Source of the DNA: Microglena sp. YARC
Lineage: Eukaryota; Chlorophyta; Chlorophyceae; Chlamydomonadales; Chlamydomonadaceae
Reading direction: 5' to 3'
DNA length: 64,000 bases
Assembly (NCBI GenBank): GCA_022414725.1
Contig: CM039462.1
Location: 56,917,926-56,981,925, forward strand
In this document: piece by piece, positions 12,521 to 22,764 of the stretch
Position numbering within the stretch: the stretch's first letter is position 1
How the letters are laid out: each line of letters opens with the position of its first letter
The notes under the pieces: model-generated
Databases searched by the model: none
The model's input: only the letters and a program-made list of their open reading frames with translations
What the model was told of the DNA's origin: nothing
Position numbers and translations under genes: made by a program

Positions 12521-12569
<49 letters not shown>
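12521..12569. repeat. G49 homopolymer
   Basis: An uninterrupted run of 49 G residues, followed after a short gap by further G runs to about 12,594. Prone to quadruplex formation and to length errors in sequencing. Confidence 0.97.
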
Positions 12570-12570
<1 letters not shown>

Positions 12571-12723
12571 GCTTGGGGGGCGGGGGGGGGGAGGAGTCCA
12601 ATCCAGAACGACCACCCAACCCAGTCCACTAGTCGCAAGCCACCCAGCCATCCCACGCACTGCGATTCCATCGGCTCTCACCCCTCTCACTCCCACGCCC
12701 ACTCCACCCACCCAACCACTTCC

Positions 12724-12960
12724 CTAGTTCCGATCCTGACGTGACATAATGCGACTGGGATAGACGAATTCATCCACAACTACTTTCCCAGAGACCCCTT
12801 CCCGGTAGACTGTGTTGTGGTGGTGGGAAAGCGTGATATTGGGGGTTGGGGGTACCTGATATCCTGGAGGTCGGTCCGTTAGTCCGCAGTCGTTGACTCG
12901 GATTGTAGGAAATCTCTGCTTAAGGGACTCACTCTCGATCTCGGTTAATGTGGGCGCCAA
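12724..12960 (-). CDS. Candidate coding fragment, unknown
   Basis: A 78-codon frame with balanced, protein-like composition (APTLTEIESESLKQRF, VNDCGLTDRPPGYQVP, HHHNTVYREGVSGKVVVDE). No family is recognised. It opens with ATG-like context but could equally be an internal exon. Its left end merges into a P/H-rich stretch with no obvious splice site. It is reported only because composition differs from the repeat-derived frames around it. Confidence 0.2.
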   Translation of the reverse strand: MAPTLTEIESESLKQRFPTIRVNDCGLTDRPPGYQVPPTPNITLSHHHNTVYREGVSGKVVVDEFVYPSRIMSRQDRN

Positions 12961-14127
12961 ATGCAGACTTTAACGTGCGAATAAAGCTAGGCGGCATGAA
13001 GGAACCTGTTGAGTTTGGGTAGAAATCAGTAACCCGATCGGGTCTGCGTTAGTCGCCTTCTGGCAATTCGAAGTTCAACGGACCATCCGCGCAACCACTC
13101 ACACGCGAATCTAGAAGCCCAGACCACGGGCGTCGCCTTCTCTTGCCCGCCACGCACATGCGTGGGCTGAGGAAGGTAGATAATGTCTTCCCTTGAGTAC
13201 TTGGAGGGCCGGCGTGGAAGGCAGAAGGACGCTCATCACGTGGTTGCTAAAATAATTGTAGGAATGGATGCTAGTAGTAAGCTGCTTACCTGTCGTAACC
13301 AGTCCCAACCTCGGTCGCGGCGTACGCATACGTTCCACATCGGTTAGCATCACACCGAGGGGGGGGCAGGAATAAAGTTGGCTGACCGCACGTTTCGGAA
13401 GTTGTTATTTTGACCCCCCCCCCCCCCCCCCCCCCAACCACCCCCCACCCCAACCACCCCCCACCCCCATATCTAGACACCCAGACAGTATTACATAGTG
13501 AAAGGGGGTCCATGAGCATCATCTCGGCAAGGCCTTTCCAACCGTACAACCAAAATTTATCAATATCAAGTTTGGACAAAGTAATTTAGATTTTAGTATT
13601 TTTACAACTTTCTTGGCGTCAGCAGTCGTCCGCGCCCTAGGAGAAGATCACGAAAATCGACTGAAGGCGTTATTTATCTGTCTTTTTATCTTTATCATCA
13701 TCATTATCATGGCTTGATCTACTCAACTTGTATTCTGGAGCCTGATGGTCGGCTCGGGTGGTGTGTGTGTTTTGGGGGGTGGGGGGTGGGGGGAAGGTGT
13801 GGGGGGGTGGGGGGTGGGGGCTCGACCCAGGCTCGACTGCTTTAGGAACTTCGTACGGTAGGGACCGGAATTCAGAACGCGTTGCGGCGCGCGCCTTTTT
13901 CCGCCCAACTGCCGCTCGTTCCAAGCTGGACACGAAGGTCTGGGTGACGTCCAGCCTGGATGTACCTTCCAGGAGATTCACCAATTACACCCTGGTGTCA
14001 CTAACTAACGACTTCAGATTTGTACTCCTCTCGTCGAGACCTTCTCAATGGTGTACGTCACGCTCAAAAATTCGCACTTTGGCAAGAAAGTTACACGAGG
14101 TACAAATACAATTGGGAAAACGGTCGG

Positions 14128-14164
<37 letters not shown>

Positions 14165-14849
14165 TTCCCCTCGTATCTCGGCCGCCCGTGGGTGTATCGA
14201 CATGATTTTTTTTGTATCGACTATTGCTCGCGGTTCTCTATCCATATCGAACGTGCGGTACGAAATATTTTTCCTTGCCCCCTCCTCGCATCACACGTAA
14301 CGTACGTGGACACGTACGCGCGCGGGCGGGCGCGCGTACGTAACGCACTCTCCTACTGATCTGGACTAGGTATCGTGACGAGACACTTTTGTTCTTCCCA
14401 AGTGTAGGGCTTATATAAGGCGCTTGTTTTGTGAGGTCCACGGCCTTCACGACCTTGACAGCGTTTCTCGTGATCGTTGTCGTGATAGTGCATTACCGCT
14501 ACAGAATTACCGTAGCCATGAGTGTTGTTCCGTAATCTGTCGTACTATGACTCACCTTCCCGCTTCCCTCACTTGGGCCTCTGCGTCTTGTCAAGAAACG
14601 CGGCTGTGGCTAGTCGGTACTTGCACAAATATGGGATCCCAGACTCCATGATTGCGCCAAGCATCAGCCATGGCCACATAACGGTGCCACAAGGGGGTGG
14701 GGCTGCATGTCACGTTGGATAGTATGACTAAGAGGCTACTGATGAACACTGAATACCAGTGTCAGCAATATCGCAGAAAGTGGTAACATAATCACTTATG
14801 ACAGGTGCACCATAGCCAGGAATGTCAGCAATGATCATGGGACCAACAC
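12961..14849. other. Unassigned region with long C runs
   Basis: No gene could be supported. Visible landmarks are a C22 run at 13,414-13,435, a GT/G-rich stretch at 13,760-13,815, a C35 run at 14,130-14,164 and a self-complementary CG-rich stretch near 14,295-14,345 (ACGTACGCGCGC...GCGCGCGTACGT). A TATA-like TTATATAAGG occurs at about 14,410, with no supported gene after it. A minus-strand frame at 13,670-13,984 is partly protein-like (VNLLEGTSRLDVTQTF) but unsupported. Confidence 0.35.
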
Positions 14850-15164
14850 TCACAGCTCCCCAAAACAATTTGACCCAGGCTCCCAAGTCAGGGGGTAGGG
14901 TTCACCACCGTCACCAAATATGGGCACCCAAATGCGGGCACCCAGCCTGCTACATACCACAATGTCTCTCACCTCCGGCACTAGTACCCCCTGAATTCTC
15001 TCCTCTAGCACTACTCCCCCCTGCCTGACTTGGAGGCCTGGGCTGGCCCCTTGCAATGGATCGGGGCCACCAGACGGGGCTTGAAACGCATACAATAGCT
15101 TAAGGGCCATGTCACACAAACACAAGGCCTCCCTATAGGACTCCTCGCGGTTGTTATCCTCATT
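14850..15164 (-). CDS. Candidate exon(s), unknown protein
   Basis: On the minus strand a stretch reads NNREESYREALCLCDMALKL then QAPSGGPDPLQGASPG, QGGVVLEERIQGVLV and PEVRDIVV. The helical start resembles helical-hairpin (TPR/MIT-like) sequences, but that is only an impression. A possible donor GTATGT follows the codons for RDIV, and an AG lies just before the start. The frame stays open past the donor to 14,850 (IWVPIFGDGGEPYPLTWEPG). The gene cannot be identified. The upstream (higher-coordinate) side is the GT-rich array. Confidence 0.25.
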   Translation of the reverse strand, partial: NEDNNREESYREALCLCDMALKLLYAFQAPSGGPDPLQGASPGLQVRQGGVVLEERIQGVLVPEVRDIVVCSRLGARIWVPIFGDGGEPYPLTWEPGSNCFGEL

Positions 15165-15174
15165 ATTATAGTCC

Positions 15175-18062
15175 AGTGTGGGGTGGTGTAGGGTGAGGGA
15201 CTGAGGGTAGTGATGGGAAGTTAAGGGTGGTGTGGGTTGAAGGAAGTGTGGGGTGTTGTAGGTTCTGAATGTGAGCAAACTAAAGCATACATGCATGTAT
15301 AGCCCTACAAAACATCTTACAACTCGGCCAAAGCATCTACCGCCCTTACACATTGCATAGGGGGAATTTGGGTAGCTCTGGTGGGGTGGTGGGTTGAGTA
15401 TGTATGTGTGATGTGTGAAGGTTGCTTTGGGTAAGCTCTGAATGTGGGTGGGGTAGGTGTGTCTTGAGGGTGGCGTGGTGTCCAACTCACATAGTGTGGT
15501 TGTTTGCTACGGTTAATTTGGGTGCTGGTGGGTGTAATATATTCTCCCCCTTGGGGTAGAGGACTGGTGGTGTCAAGGGTGTGTGTGTGAAGGTTAAATT
15601 TGGTAGCTCTGACCGTGCTAAGGTGGGGGTAGAGGACTACTTTGTGGTTAACTCTTTCCGTGGAAAACATGTGTGTGTGTGTAGGTTAATTTGGGTAGCT
15701 CTGGTCTTCCCTTTCCGGGCTGGTTTCTAACCGGGGTGTGGCGCCTAGAGAGCCCGCGTGGTGTGGTGCGTACATGGGACTGAGGGTAGCTCTGGTGGTG
15801 GGGGGTAGCAATTGGGGTGGTATGGGATGTTTAAGAAACTCTGGGTTAGCTCTGGTGGGTGGGGGGTAGGGTGTGGTGTGGTGTGTGTAGGTTAATTTGG
15901 GGTAGCTCTGGTGGGTGGGGGGGGTAGAGGGTGGTGTGGGGTGTGTGTAGGTTAATTTGGGTAGGCTCTGGTGGGGGGGTAGAGGGTGGTGTGTGCGTAC
16001 ATAGGGACTGAGGTAGCTCTGGTGGTGTGGCGGGGGGTAAGGGGGTGGGTATGGGATGTTTAAGAAAACTCTGGGTAGCTTCTGGTGGGCTGGGGGGTAG
16101 GGGGTGGTGGTGTGGTGTGTGAAGGTTAATTTGGGTAGCTCTGGTGTGGTGGGGTAGAGAGGGTGGTGTGGTGTTGTGTAGGTTAATTTGGGTGGGTGGG
16201 TTAGCTCTTGGTGGAGGTGGGTAGAGGGTAAAAAGGTGCTGGTGCGTACATGGGACTGAGAGGTAGCTCTGGTGTAACCATTCACAGGTGGGGGTACACC
16301 AAAAATTCAAGGGGGTGGTATTGGGATGTTTAAGAAAACTCTGGGTAGCCTGACTGGGCCACAAAATGGTGGGGGTAGGGGGGTGGTGTGAGTGTGTAAG
16401 GTTTATTTTGGGGGGGGGTAGCCCCCCCTCTGGGGTGGGTGGGGGCGGTAGAGGGTGGTGTGGTGTGTGTGTAGGTTAATTTGGGTAGCTCTGGTGGGGT
16501 GGGACGGGTAGAGGGTGGTGTGGTGTGAGTAGGTTAATTTGGGTAGTAGGCTCTGGTGGGGAGGGGTAGAGGGTGGTGTGGTGCGTACATGGGACTGAGG
16601 GTAGCTCTGGTGGGTGGGGGTAGGGTGGGTGGTAATTTGGGATGTTTAAGAAACTCTGGGTAGCTCTGGTGGATGGGGGTAGGGGTGTGGTGTGGGACGC
16701 TGTGTGAAGGTTAATTATGGGTAGCTTCTGGTGGCGTGGGGGTAGAGGGAGGTGCGGTGGTGTGTGTAGGTTAATTTGGGTAGCTCTGGTGGGTGGGGGT
16801 AGGGTGTGGTGTGGTGTGTGTAGGTTAATTTGGGTAGCTCTGGTGGGTGGGGGTAGAGGGTGGTGTGGTGTGTGTAGGTTAATTTGGGTAGCTCTGGTGG
16901 GTGGGGGTAGAGGGTGGTGTGGTGCGTACATGGGACTGAGGGTAGCTCTGGTGGGTGGGGGTAGGGGGGTGGTATGGGATGTTTAAGAAACTCTGGGTAG
17001 TCTGGTGTTGTGGGGTAGGGGTGTGGTGTGGTGTGTTGTGAAGGTTAATTTGGGTAGCTCTGGTGGGTGGGGGTAGAGGGTGGCTGTGGTGTGTGTAGGT
17101 TAATTTGGTAGCTGGTGGGCGGGGGTAGAGGGTGCGTGGTGTGTGAAGGTTAATTGGGGTAGGCTTCTGGTGGGTGGGGGTAGAGGGTGGTGTGGTGTGT
17201 GTAGGTTAATTTGGGTAGCTCTGGTGGGTGGGAGTAGAGGGTGGCGTGGTGTGTGTAGGTTAATCTTGGGTAGCTCTGGTGGGGCTGGGGTAGAGGGTGG
17301 TTGTGGTGTGGTGTAGGTTAATTTGGGTAGCTCTGGTGGTGGGGGTAGAAGGGTGGTGTGGTGTGGTGTAGGGTTAATTTGGGTAGCTCTGGTGGGTGGG
17401 GGTAGAGGGTGGTGTGGTGCGTACATGGGACTGAGGGTAGCTCTGGTGGGTGGGGGTAGGGGGGTGGTATGGGATGTTTAAGAAACTCTGGGTAGCTCTG
17501 GTGTGTGGGGGTAGGGGGGTGGTGTGAGTGTGTGTTAGGTTAATTTGGGTAGCTCTGGTGGGTGGGGGGTAGAGGGGTGGTGTGGTGTGTGTAGGTTAAT
17601 TTTGGTAGCCCTGGTGGGTGGGGGTAGAGGGTGGCGTGGTGTGTGAAGGTTAATTTGGGTAGCTCTGGTTGGTGGGGGTAGAGGGTGGTGTGGTGTGTGT
17701 AGGTTAATTTTGGTAGCTCTGGTGGGTGGGGGTAGAGGGTGGTGTGGTGTGTGGTAGGTTAATTTGGGGTAGCTCTGGTGGGTGGGGGTAGTGGGGTGGT
17801 GTGGGTGTGTGTAGGTTAATTTGGGTAGCTCTGGTGGGGTGGGGGGTAGAGGGTGGTGTGTGTGTGTAGGTTAATTTGGGTAGCTTCTGGTGCGGTGGGG
17901 TAGAGGGTGGTGTGTGTGTGCGTACATGGGACTTAGGGTAGCTCTGGTTGGCGGGGGTATGGGGATGGTATGGGGTGTTTAAGAAACTCTGGGTAGCTCT
18001 GGTAGGTGGGGGTAGGGGGGTGGTGTGGTGTGTATAGTTGAATTTGGGTAGCTCTGGTGCGT
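15175..18062. repeat. GT-rich array of about 54 bp units with a second interspersed unit type
   Basis: Type 1 unit: GTAGGTTAATTTGGGTAGCT followed by CTGGTGGGTGGGGGTAGAGG and GTGGTGTGGTGTGT, about 54 bp. Type 2 unit: GCGTACATGGGACTGAGGGT ... GGTATGGGATGTTTAAGAAA CTCTGGGTAGCTCTGG. Type 2 pairs appear at intervals (about 15,765, 16,245, 16,585, 16,925, 17,420 and 17,920), giving a loose higher-order order. Small indels are common. Proline/histidine-rich frames on the minus strand come from the repeat. Confidence 0.93.
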
Positions 18063-18102
18063 ATAGGATCATCAACATCATCACCACCACCCACCTGTGC
18101 TA

Positions 18103-18220
18103 ATATTGACAGCTGCGCTTCTGTAATTCTTTCCAGCCTGTTGAACGTCACTTAAGCCTTATAAGGCTGAAGTGACATTCAACAGGCTGGAAAGAATTAC
18201 AGAAGCGCAGCTGTCAATAT
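18103..18220. repeat. 118 bp near-perfect inverted repeat (hairpin)
   Basis: Arms of about 59 bp start ATATTGACAGCTGCGCTTCT and return at 18,220. Only about two arm mismatches are seen, around a centre AGCCTTATAAGGCT. It could be a very short MITE that is all inverted repeat, or a hairpin-RNA source. It starts about 40 bp after the GT-rich array ends. No clear target-site duplication beyond a possible TA. Confidence 0.85.
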
Positions 18221-18697
18221 ACTAGTTATTGACATAGTTATGAGTGATCACCAACCAAGTCCTGCATAACAATACAAATGGTTCGTCCAGTTTGGCTCGA
18301 CTTGGATTGACTTGGCCAGGCAAATTTTATCTTTTTCTTCTTGGTTTGCCTTGGTTTGGCCTGGTCAGGCCTGTTTGGTCTGAACTCAGATAGAAAGCGA
18401 GTATGTGTCATGTGTGGGATAGAGAGTGAGTGAGGGAGCCATAGGGGTACATACAAGGGTGTCGTAGACCCTTCAAATTTGCATTGACTCACTCACTGGC
18501 CACTAGCTACATCTAACCAAGCCTTGGCACTCGCTCAGAGCATCTACAACACTCAACGTTTGGTTTGGCTTGGCTTGGCTTGGTAGGTCTGAATTCACAC
18601 AGTTAGAAAGTTGGTGTGGGACATAATCACGGGCGACTAGTTACACCCAGCCAAGTCTTCCATGAGCCGCAGCACAGAATACGGCTCCTTCCCACCC
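18221..18697. other. Unassigned, TTGGCTTGG-rich
   Basis: Loose repeats of TTGGCTTGG / TTGGCCTGG (about 18,290-18,380 and 18,560-18,580). No gene supported. Confidence 0.4.
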
Positions 18698-19076
18698 TCG
18701 CTGTCCAGGGTTGTGTAGTACGGATACGGATATGGATACGGTACGGATATGGTACGGGTTTTATAAGTGAGTACGGTTTGAGTACGGTACGTGTTTTAAT
18801 AGCATAAAATTCCCTGACCTGAAAACCTCTTTGTTTTTCCTAATTTGACCTCGGTTCCCAATAAAAACATGTAGAGGGCAATTCGGGCTTTTCAGTGGTA
18901 TCCTGATCATGGCTAAATTCGAAGGCAAGCAAAAGGTTATGCCACTTTGTATCATGGAACTGACTATGCAAGTATGTGTCGTGAGTACGGACCGTACGCG
19001 TACTCAATTTTCAGGAAAACGAGTACTGTACGGATTTAGGTGCGTACTGTCCGTACTACACAACCCTGTTGCTGTC
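18698..19076. mobile_element. hAT-type MITE (363 bp) with 8 bp target-site duplication
   Basis: The element spans 18,706-19,068. Its left end CAGGGTTGTGTAGTACGGA is repeated perfectly (19 bp) in inverted form at the right end. The CAGGG start is typical of hAT transposons. Eight bases before it (TCGCTGTC) and eight after it (TTGCTGTC) match at seven of eight positions, as expected for an 8 bp hAT target-site duplication. Subterminal GTACGG / CGGATACGG motifs cluster near both ends, as hAT transposases often need. There is no coding capacity, so it must have been moved by a transposase elsewhere. Confidence 0.85.
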
Positions 19077-19684
19077 TAACCTTAGCGGCTCTGTGATGGC
19101 CGTGTTGTCCATGGTAACATCCACCTCTTCTTGTCCGTGGTCTCATCCAAGGTCTTGTGCACAGTTTTGTGGATTGACTGGTCCACGTTTTTGTGAATGG
19201 CCTTCAGTGGAGCTGTTGGAAAAGGAACTTGTAGAATCCATCTCACCTACTTGAGGAGCAGACGCACGGGGATGACTAAATACATAAATTCTGCGTGACC
19301 TGGCAGTACCCGGCGCACCTGATGTAAATAGGTATGATGATAGCGTTTGTCCAAAAAAGAAACAGTGAATAAAAGGCCTGATTTAGTAGTTGGTCGGCCC
19401 TTGTCGGCATACCTATGCAACGATAACTCTGTAAATGGTTGAAAAGTTGGTTGGAATGGTCGAAAATCACAGAAAGGCGGTGAGCGAAAAATATTATTGG
19501 CCATAATTCCTGTAAGAACGGTTGGTATTCTGCCCGGAAATGGTCATGAGTGGTTGGGATTTCTGTACATGCGAATAAATCGAGGATGAAAATCGATTGC
19601 GGAAAGAGGATCTGCGCTTGCCCGCGCTTGCCTACTAAAACATTCTGTGTCAACGCTGTTCCTAATGAAAAAAACTGTATGCCC
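19077..19684. other. Unassigned intergenic sequence
   Basis: No gene or repeat could be supported. Minus-strand frames of 85-125 codons lack any recognisable motif. Confidence 0.4.
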
Positions 19685-21465
19685 TACACACACACACACA
19701 ATCCACATGTACCACCACTTCCCACGCACATGAATCCCATTCAAGCTCCAGACCAAACACACCAACCAACATGCCCTACACACACACAGTCCACATGCGC
19801 CACCACTGCCCACGCACGCATATGATTGCCATGAGAGTTCTAGACCAAACACATCAACCTACATGCACCACACACGCACACTCACAGTCCACATGCGCCA
19901 CCACTGCCCACGCACATGATTGCCAAGCAAGCTCAAGACCGAACACAGCATCCCTAAGTGCGCCTACTTTGCATATTGTAGGGTTGGCACCACCATTCGA
20001 ACTGAGTCCTCCGTGTCGCTGGTTTGTGTCGGGAGACCCACCTCCTGGGGTGAAAGTCCTTTCACAACTAAAAAAAAAATCCCACATGCACTACACACAT
20101 GCATACAGAGTCCACGTGTACCACCACTGCCCACGCACATGAATCCCATTCAAGCTCCAGACCAAAGACACCAACCCACATGCACTACACACACACACAG
20201 TCCACATGCGCCACCACTGCCCACGCACATGATTCCCATGCAAGCTCCAGACCAAACACATCAACCCGCATGCACTACACACACACACAATCCACATGTA
20301 CCACCACTGGCCATGCACATGATTCCCACGCAAGCTCCAGATCAAACACACCAACCCACATGCCCTACACAAACACGCACACAAACTCAGTCCACATGCG
20401 CCACCACTGACAAAGCACATGATTCCCATGCAAGCTCCAGGCCAAACACACCAACCAAAGCCCTACATACAAACACACACACCACATGTGCCACCACTGC
20501 CCACGCACAAGATTTCCTTGCAAGCCCCAGACCTAACACACCAACCAACGTGCCCTACACACACACACACACAATCCACATGTACCACCATTGCCCATGC
20601 ACATGATTCCCAGGCAAGATCCAGACCGAACACACCAACCAACATGCCCTACACACACACATTCCACATGCACCAGCACAGCCCACGCACATTATTCCCA
20701 TGTATGCTTCGGACCAAACACGCCATGCCAACCCACATGCACTACACAAATTCACATAGAGTCAACGTGTGCCACCACTGCACACACATATGATTCCCAT
20801 GCAAGCTAAGGACCAAACACACCAACCCGCATGCACTATGCACACACACAGTCCACATGCGCCGGCACTGCCCACGCACAGGATTCCCATACATGCTCCA
20901 GACCAAACACGCCAACCCACATGCACTACACAAATGCGAACATAGTCAACGTGTGCCACCACTGCCCACGCACAAGAATCCCATGCAAGCTCCAGACCAA
21001 ACACATTAACCCACAATCCCTACACACACACACACACACAGTCCACGTGCACCACCACTGGCCATGCACATGATTCCCATGCAAGCTCCAGACCAAAAAC
21101 ACCAACCCACATGCCCCAGACTCACTCACACACTCACACATGTAACCACCACTGCCAACGCACATGATTCCCATGCAAGCTCAAGACCAAACGCAGGAAC
21201 CCACATGCCCTTCACAAATACACTCATAGTCCACATGCGCCACCACTGCCCACACAAATGATTCCCGTGCAAGCTCCAGACCAAACACACCAACCCTCAT
21301 GCCCTACACGCACACACACACGCAGTCCACATGCGCCACCACTGCCCACCCACATGATTCCCATGCAAGGTCCAGACCAAACCCACCAACACACACACTC
21401 ACACACACAGTCCACATCATAACCACCGCCCAAGCACGTGATTCCCATTCAAGGTCCACACCTCG
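19685..21465. repeat. 90-100 bp CA-rich satellite, about 18-19 copies
   Basis: The unit contains GTCCACATGCGCCACCACTG, CCCACGCACATGATTCCCAT, GCAAGCTCCAGACCAAACAC and ACCAACCCACATGCCCTACA followed by a variable (CA)n, so unit length varies. The same unit forms a smaller array inside the 3.19 kb duplication (40,280-40,860 and 50,461-51,040). Histidine/threonine-rich frames come from the repeat. Confidence 0.93.
19946..20080 (+). mobile_element. SINE-like insert with A tail, family F4 copy 1
   Basis: This segment breaks the CA-rich satellite. It carries a B-box-like CCATTCGAACTGA, then TTTGTGTCGGGAGACCCACC and TCCTGGGGTGAAAGTCCTTT, and ends ACAACT plus A10, after which satellite sequence resumes. 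A second copy in reverse orientation, also ending in an A-rich tail, lies at 38,157-38,224. The A tail plus two orientations suggest retroposition. Confidence 0.55.
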
Positions 21466-21558
21466 CAGCAATTACAAAGTTGTGTGTGCAACCCATGAGC
21501 CACACAAGGCAAAAACTAGCAATACGAATCTGTCTCAGTACACTTGCACAGGCCCTAC

Positions 21559-22764
21559 CTTGATACCCAAGATCATGGGGCTACCTCGCTTGCATGCAAC
21601 CAGCTCCCCTGGATAGTGCACCGACTTGATCAGTACAGCATAGGCCCCTTCCAGCTTCTTTAGCACATCCATGACTAGCTTAGGAAAGGGGACCTTGACG
21701 GTGATCCTCTCGTACACAAACTTGCACAGCTTTGGGATGACCTCCGTGTCTGTGTCTGTGGCGAAAGTCTCCCCGTGCTTAATTAGGAAGTCTTTTAGCA
21801 GCTTGTAGTTGGTGATGATACCGTTGTGAACAACAGTGAACTCAAAGCCCTTGTCGGAGGCGTGAGGGTGGGAGTTGTTTTGGGAAGGAGGGTCATGCCG
21901 TGGGTGGCCCAGCGGGTGTGGGAGATGCTGACCTGCGGGATGCATCACATGGATTGGGTTGAGTGTGTCTAATGCATGGAATGGGTTGGGTGAGATCAAC
22001 ACATGGGGTGGGGTGGGTGAGCAGGATACATGGGATGGGGTGAGTGAGCACGATGCATGGAATGGGTTGGGTGGGTACGGTAGATGGATGGGGTGGGTGA
22101 GTGCGATGCATGGAATGGGTTGGGTGGGTACGATATATGGATGGGGTGGGTGAGTGCGATGCATGGAATGGGTTGGGTGAGTACGACACATGGGGTGTGT
22201 GAGTGCGATGCATGGGTTGGGTGGGTACAATGCCTGGGATTGATCTTGATCACACTCAAGCTTGCATGTGGTACTGCAGTCATACGCCAACACGGTACTG
22301 CTGTCACTCGATCACGCTATTTTTTGCATGCTGTACAGTAATCATCAATCTGTGAAGTACTGCTGTAGCTCGATTTCACTCAAGCTTGCATGCAATCATA
22401 TCTTGTTCAGGTACAGGCTGTTAGGGTCAATGCTTGGGCCATTGGCATCAGATATCCCAGAAAGCTGCAAACACTGAAGCAATATTTCCCACATGCATCA
22501 CACCAGTGTCACTGTCACACTCATGCCTCCTTGCAGACCCACCTGGTTGAGGAAGGGCATCTTTGGGTCAATGCCTTGGCCATTGACAGTGGATTTCACC
22601 AACTTCTCAAGCATCTCCACCTTGCCCACTTCCTTAACTATCAAAGGTGGGGGCGACCTGATGGAGGCATTCTTGTCGGTGTTACCCTGACCTTGGTCCT
22701 TCTGATACAAGTCGTGAATATCTACAAGATCAATTCCAGAGGAGTCGTAGCCTCGGTACTCCAA
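21559..22764 (-). CDS. GFAT: Glutamine:fructose-6-phosphate amidotransferase, N-terminal glutaminase domain, two exons
   Basis: The enzyme makes glucosamine-6-phosphate from fructose-6-phosphate and glutamine (first step to UDP-GlcNAc). Exon a (about 22,764-22,543) reads LEYRGYDSSGIDLVDIHDLY ... VKEVGKVEMLEKLV ... MPFLNQ and ends at CAG|GTGGGT. Exon b (21,932-21,559) follows a CGCAG acceptor, begins VSISHTRWATHG and continues HPHASDKGFEF, VVHNGIITNY, DTDTEVIPKLC, LEGAYAVLIKSVHYPG, KRGSPMILGIK, ending AAG|GTAGGG. The exons join in phase 0. HTRWATHG and HNGI are glutaminase-domain signatures. The exon with the catalytic Cys1 (MCGI) and the isomerase half were not found in the window. Between HTRWATHG and the HPHASDKG segment (about 21,891-21,899) the frame changes by one missing or two extra bases: a sequencing error or a disabling change. 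Confidence 0.85.
21933..22542 (-). repeat. GFAT intron with a minisatellite
   Basis: The 610 bp intron between the two exons is mostly a degenerate minisatellite at 21,955-22,235. On the plus strand it reads TGCGATGCATGGAATGGGTT, GGGTGGGTACGATA and ATGGATGGGGTGGGTGAG, with a period of about 55 bp. Confidence 0.75.

Noticed and set aside
19685..21465. His/Thr/Pro-rich frames (HDSHASSRPNTPTH) as a secreted or metal-binding protein
   Set aside because: Satellite-derived, with frame changes between units because of variable (CA)n length.
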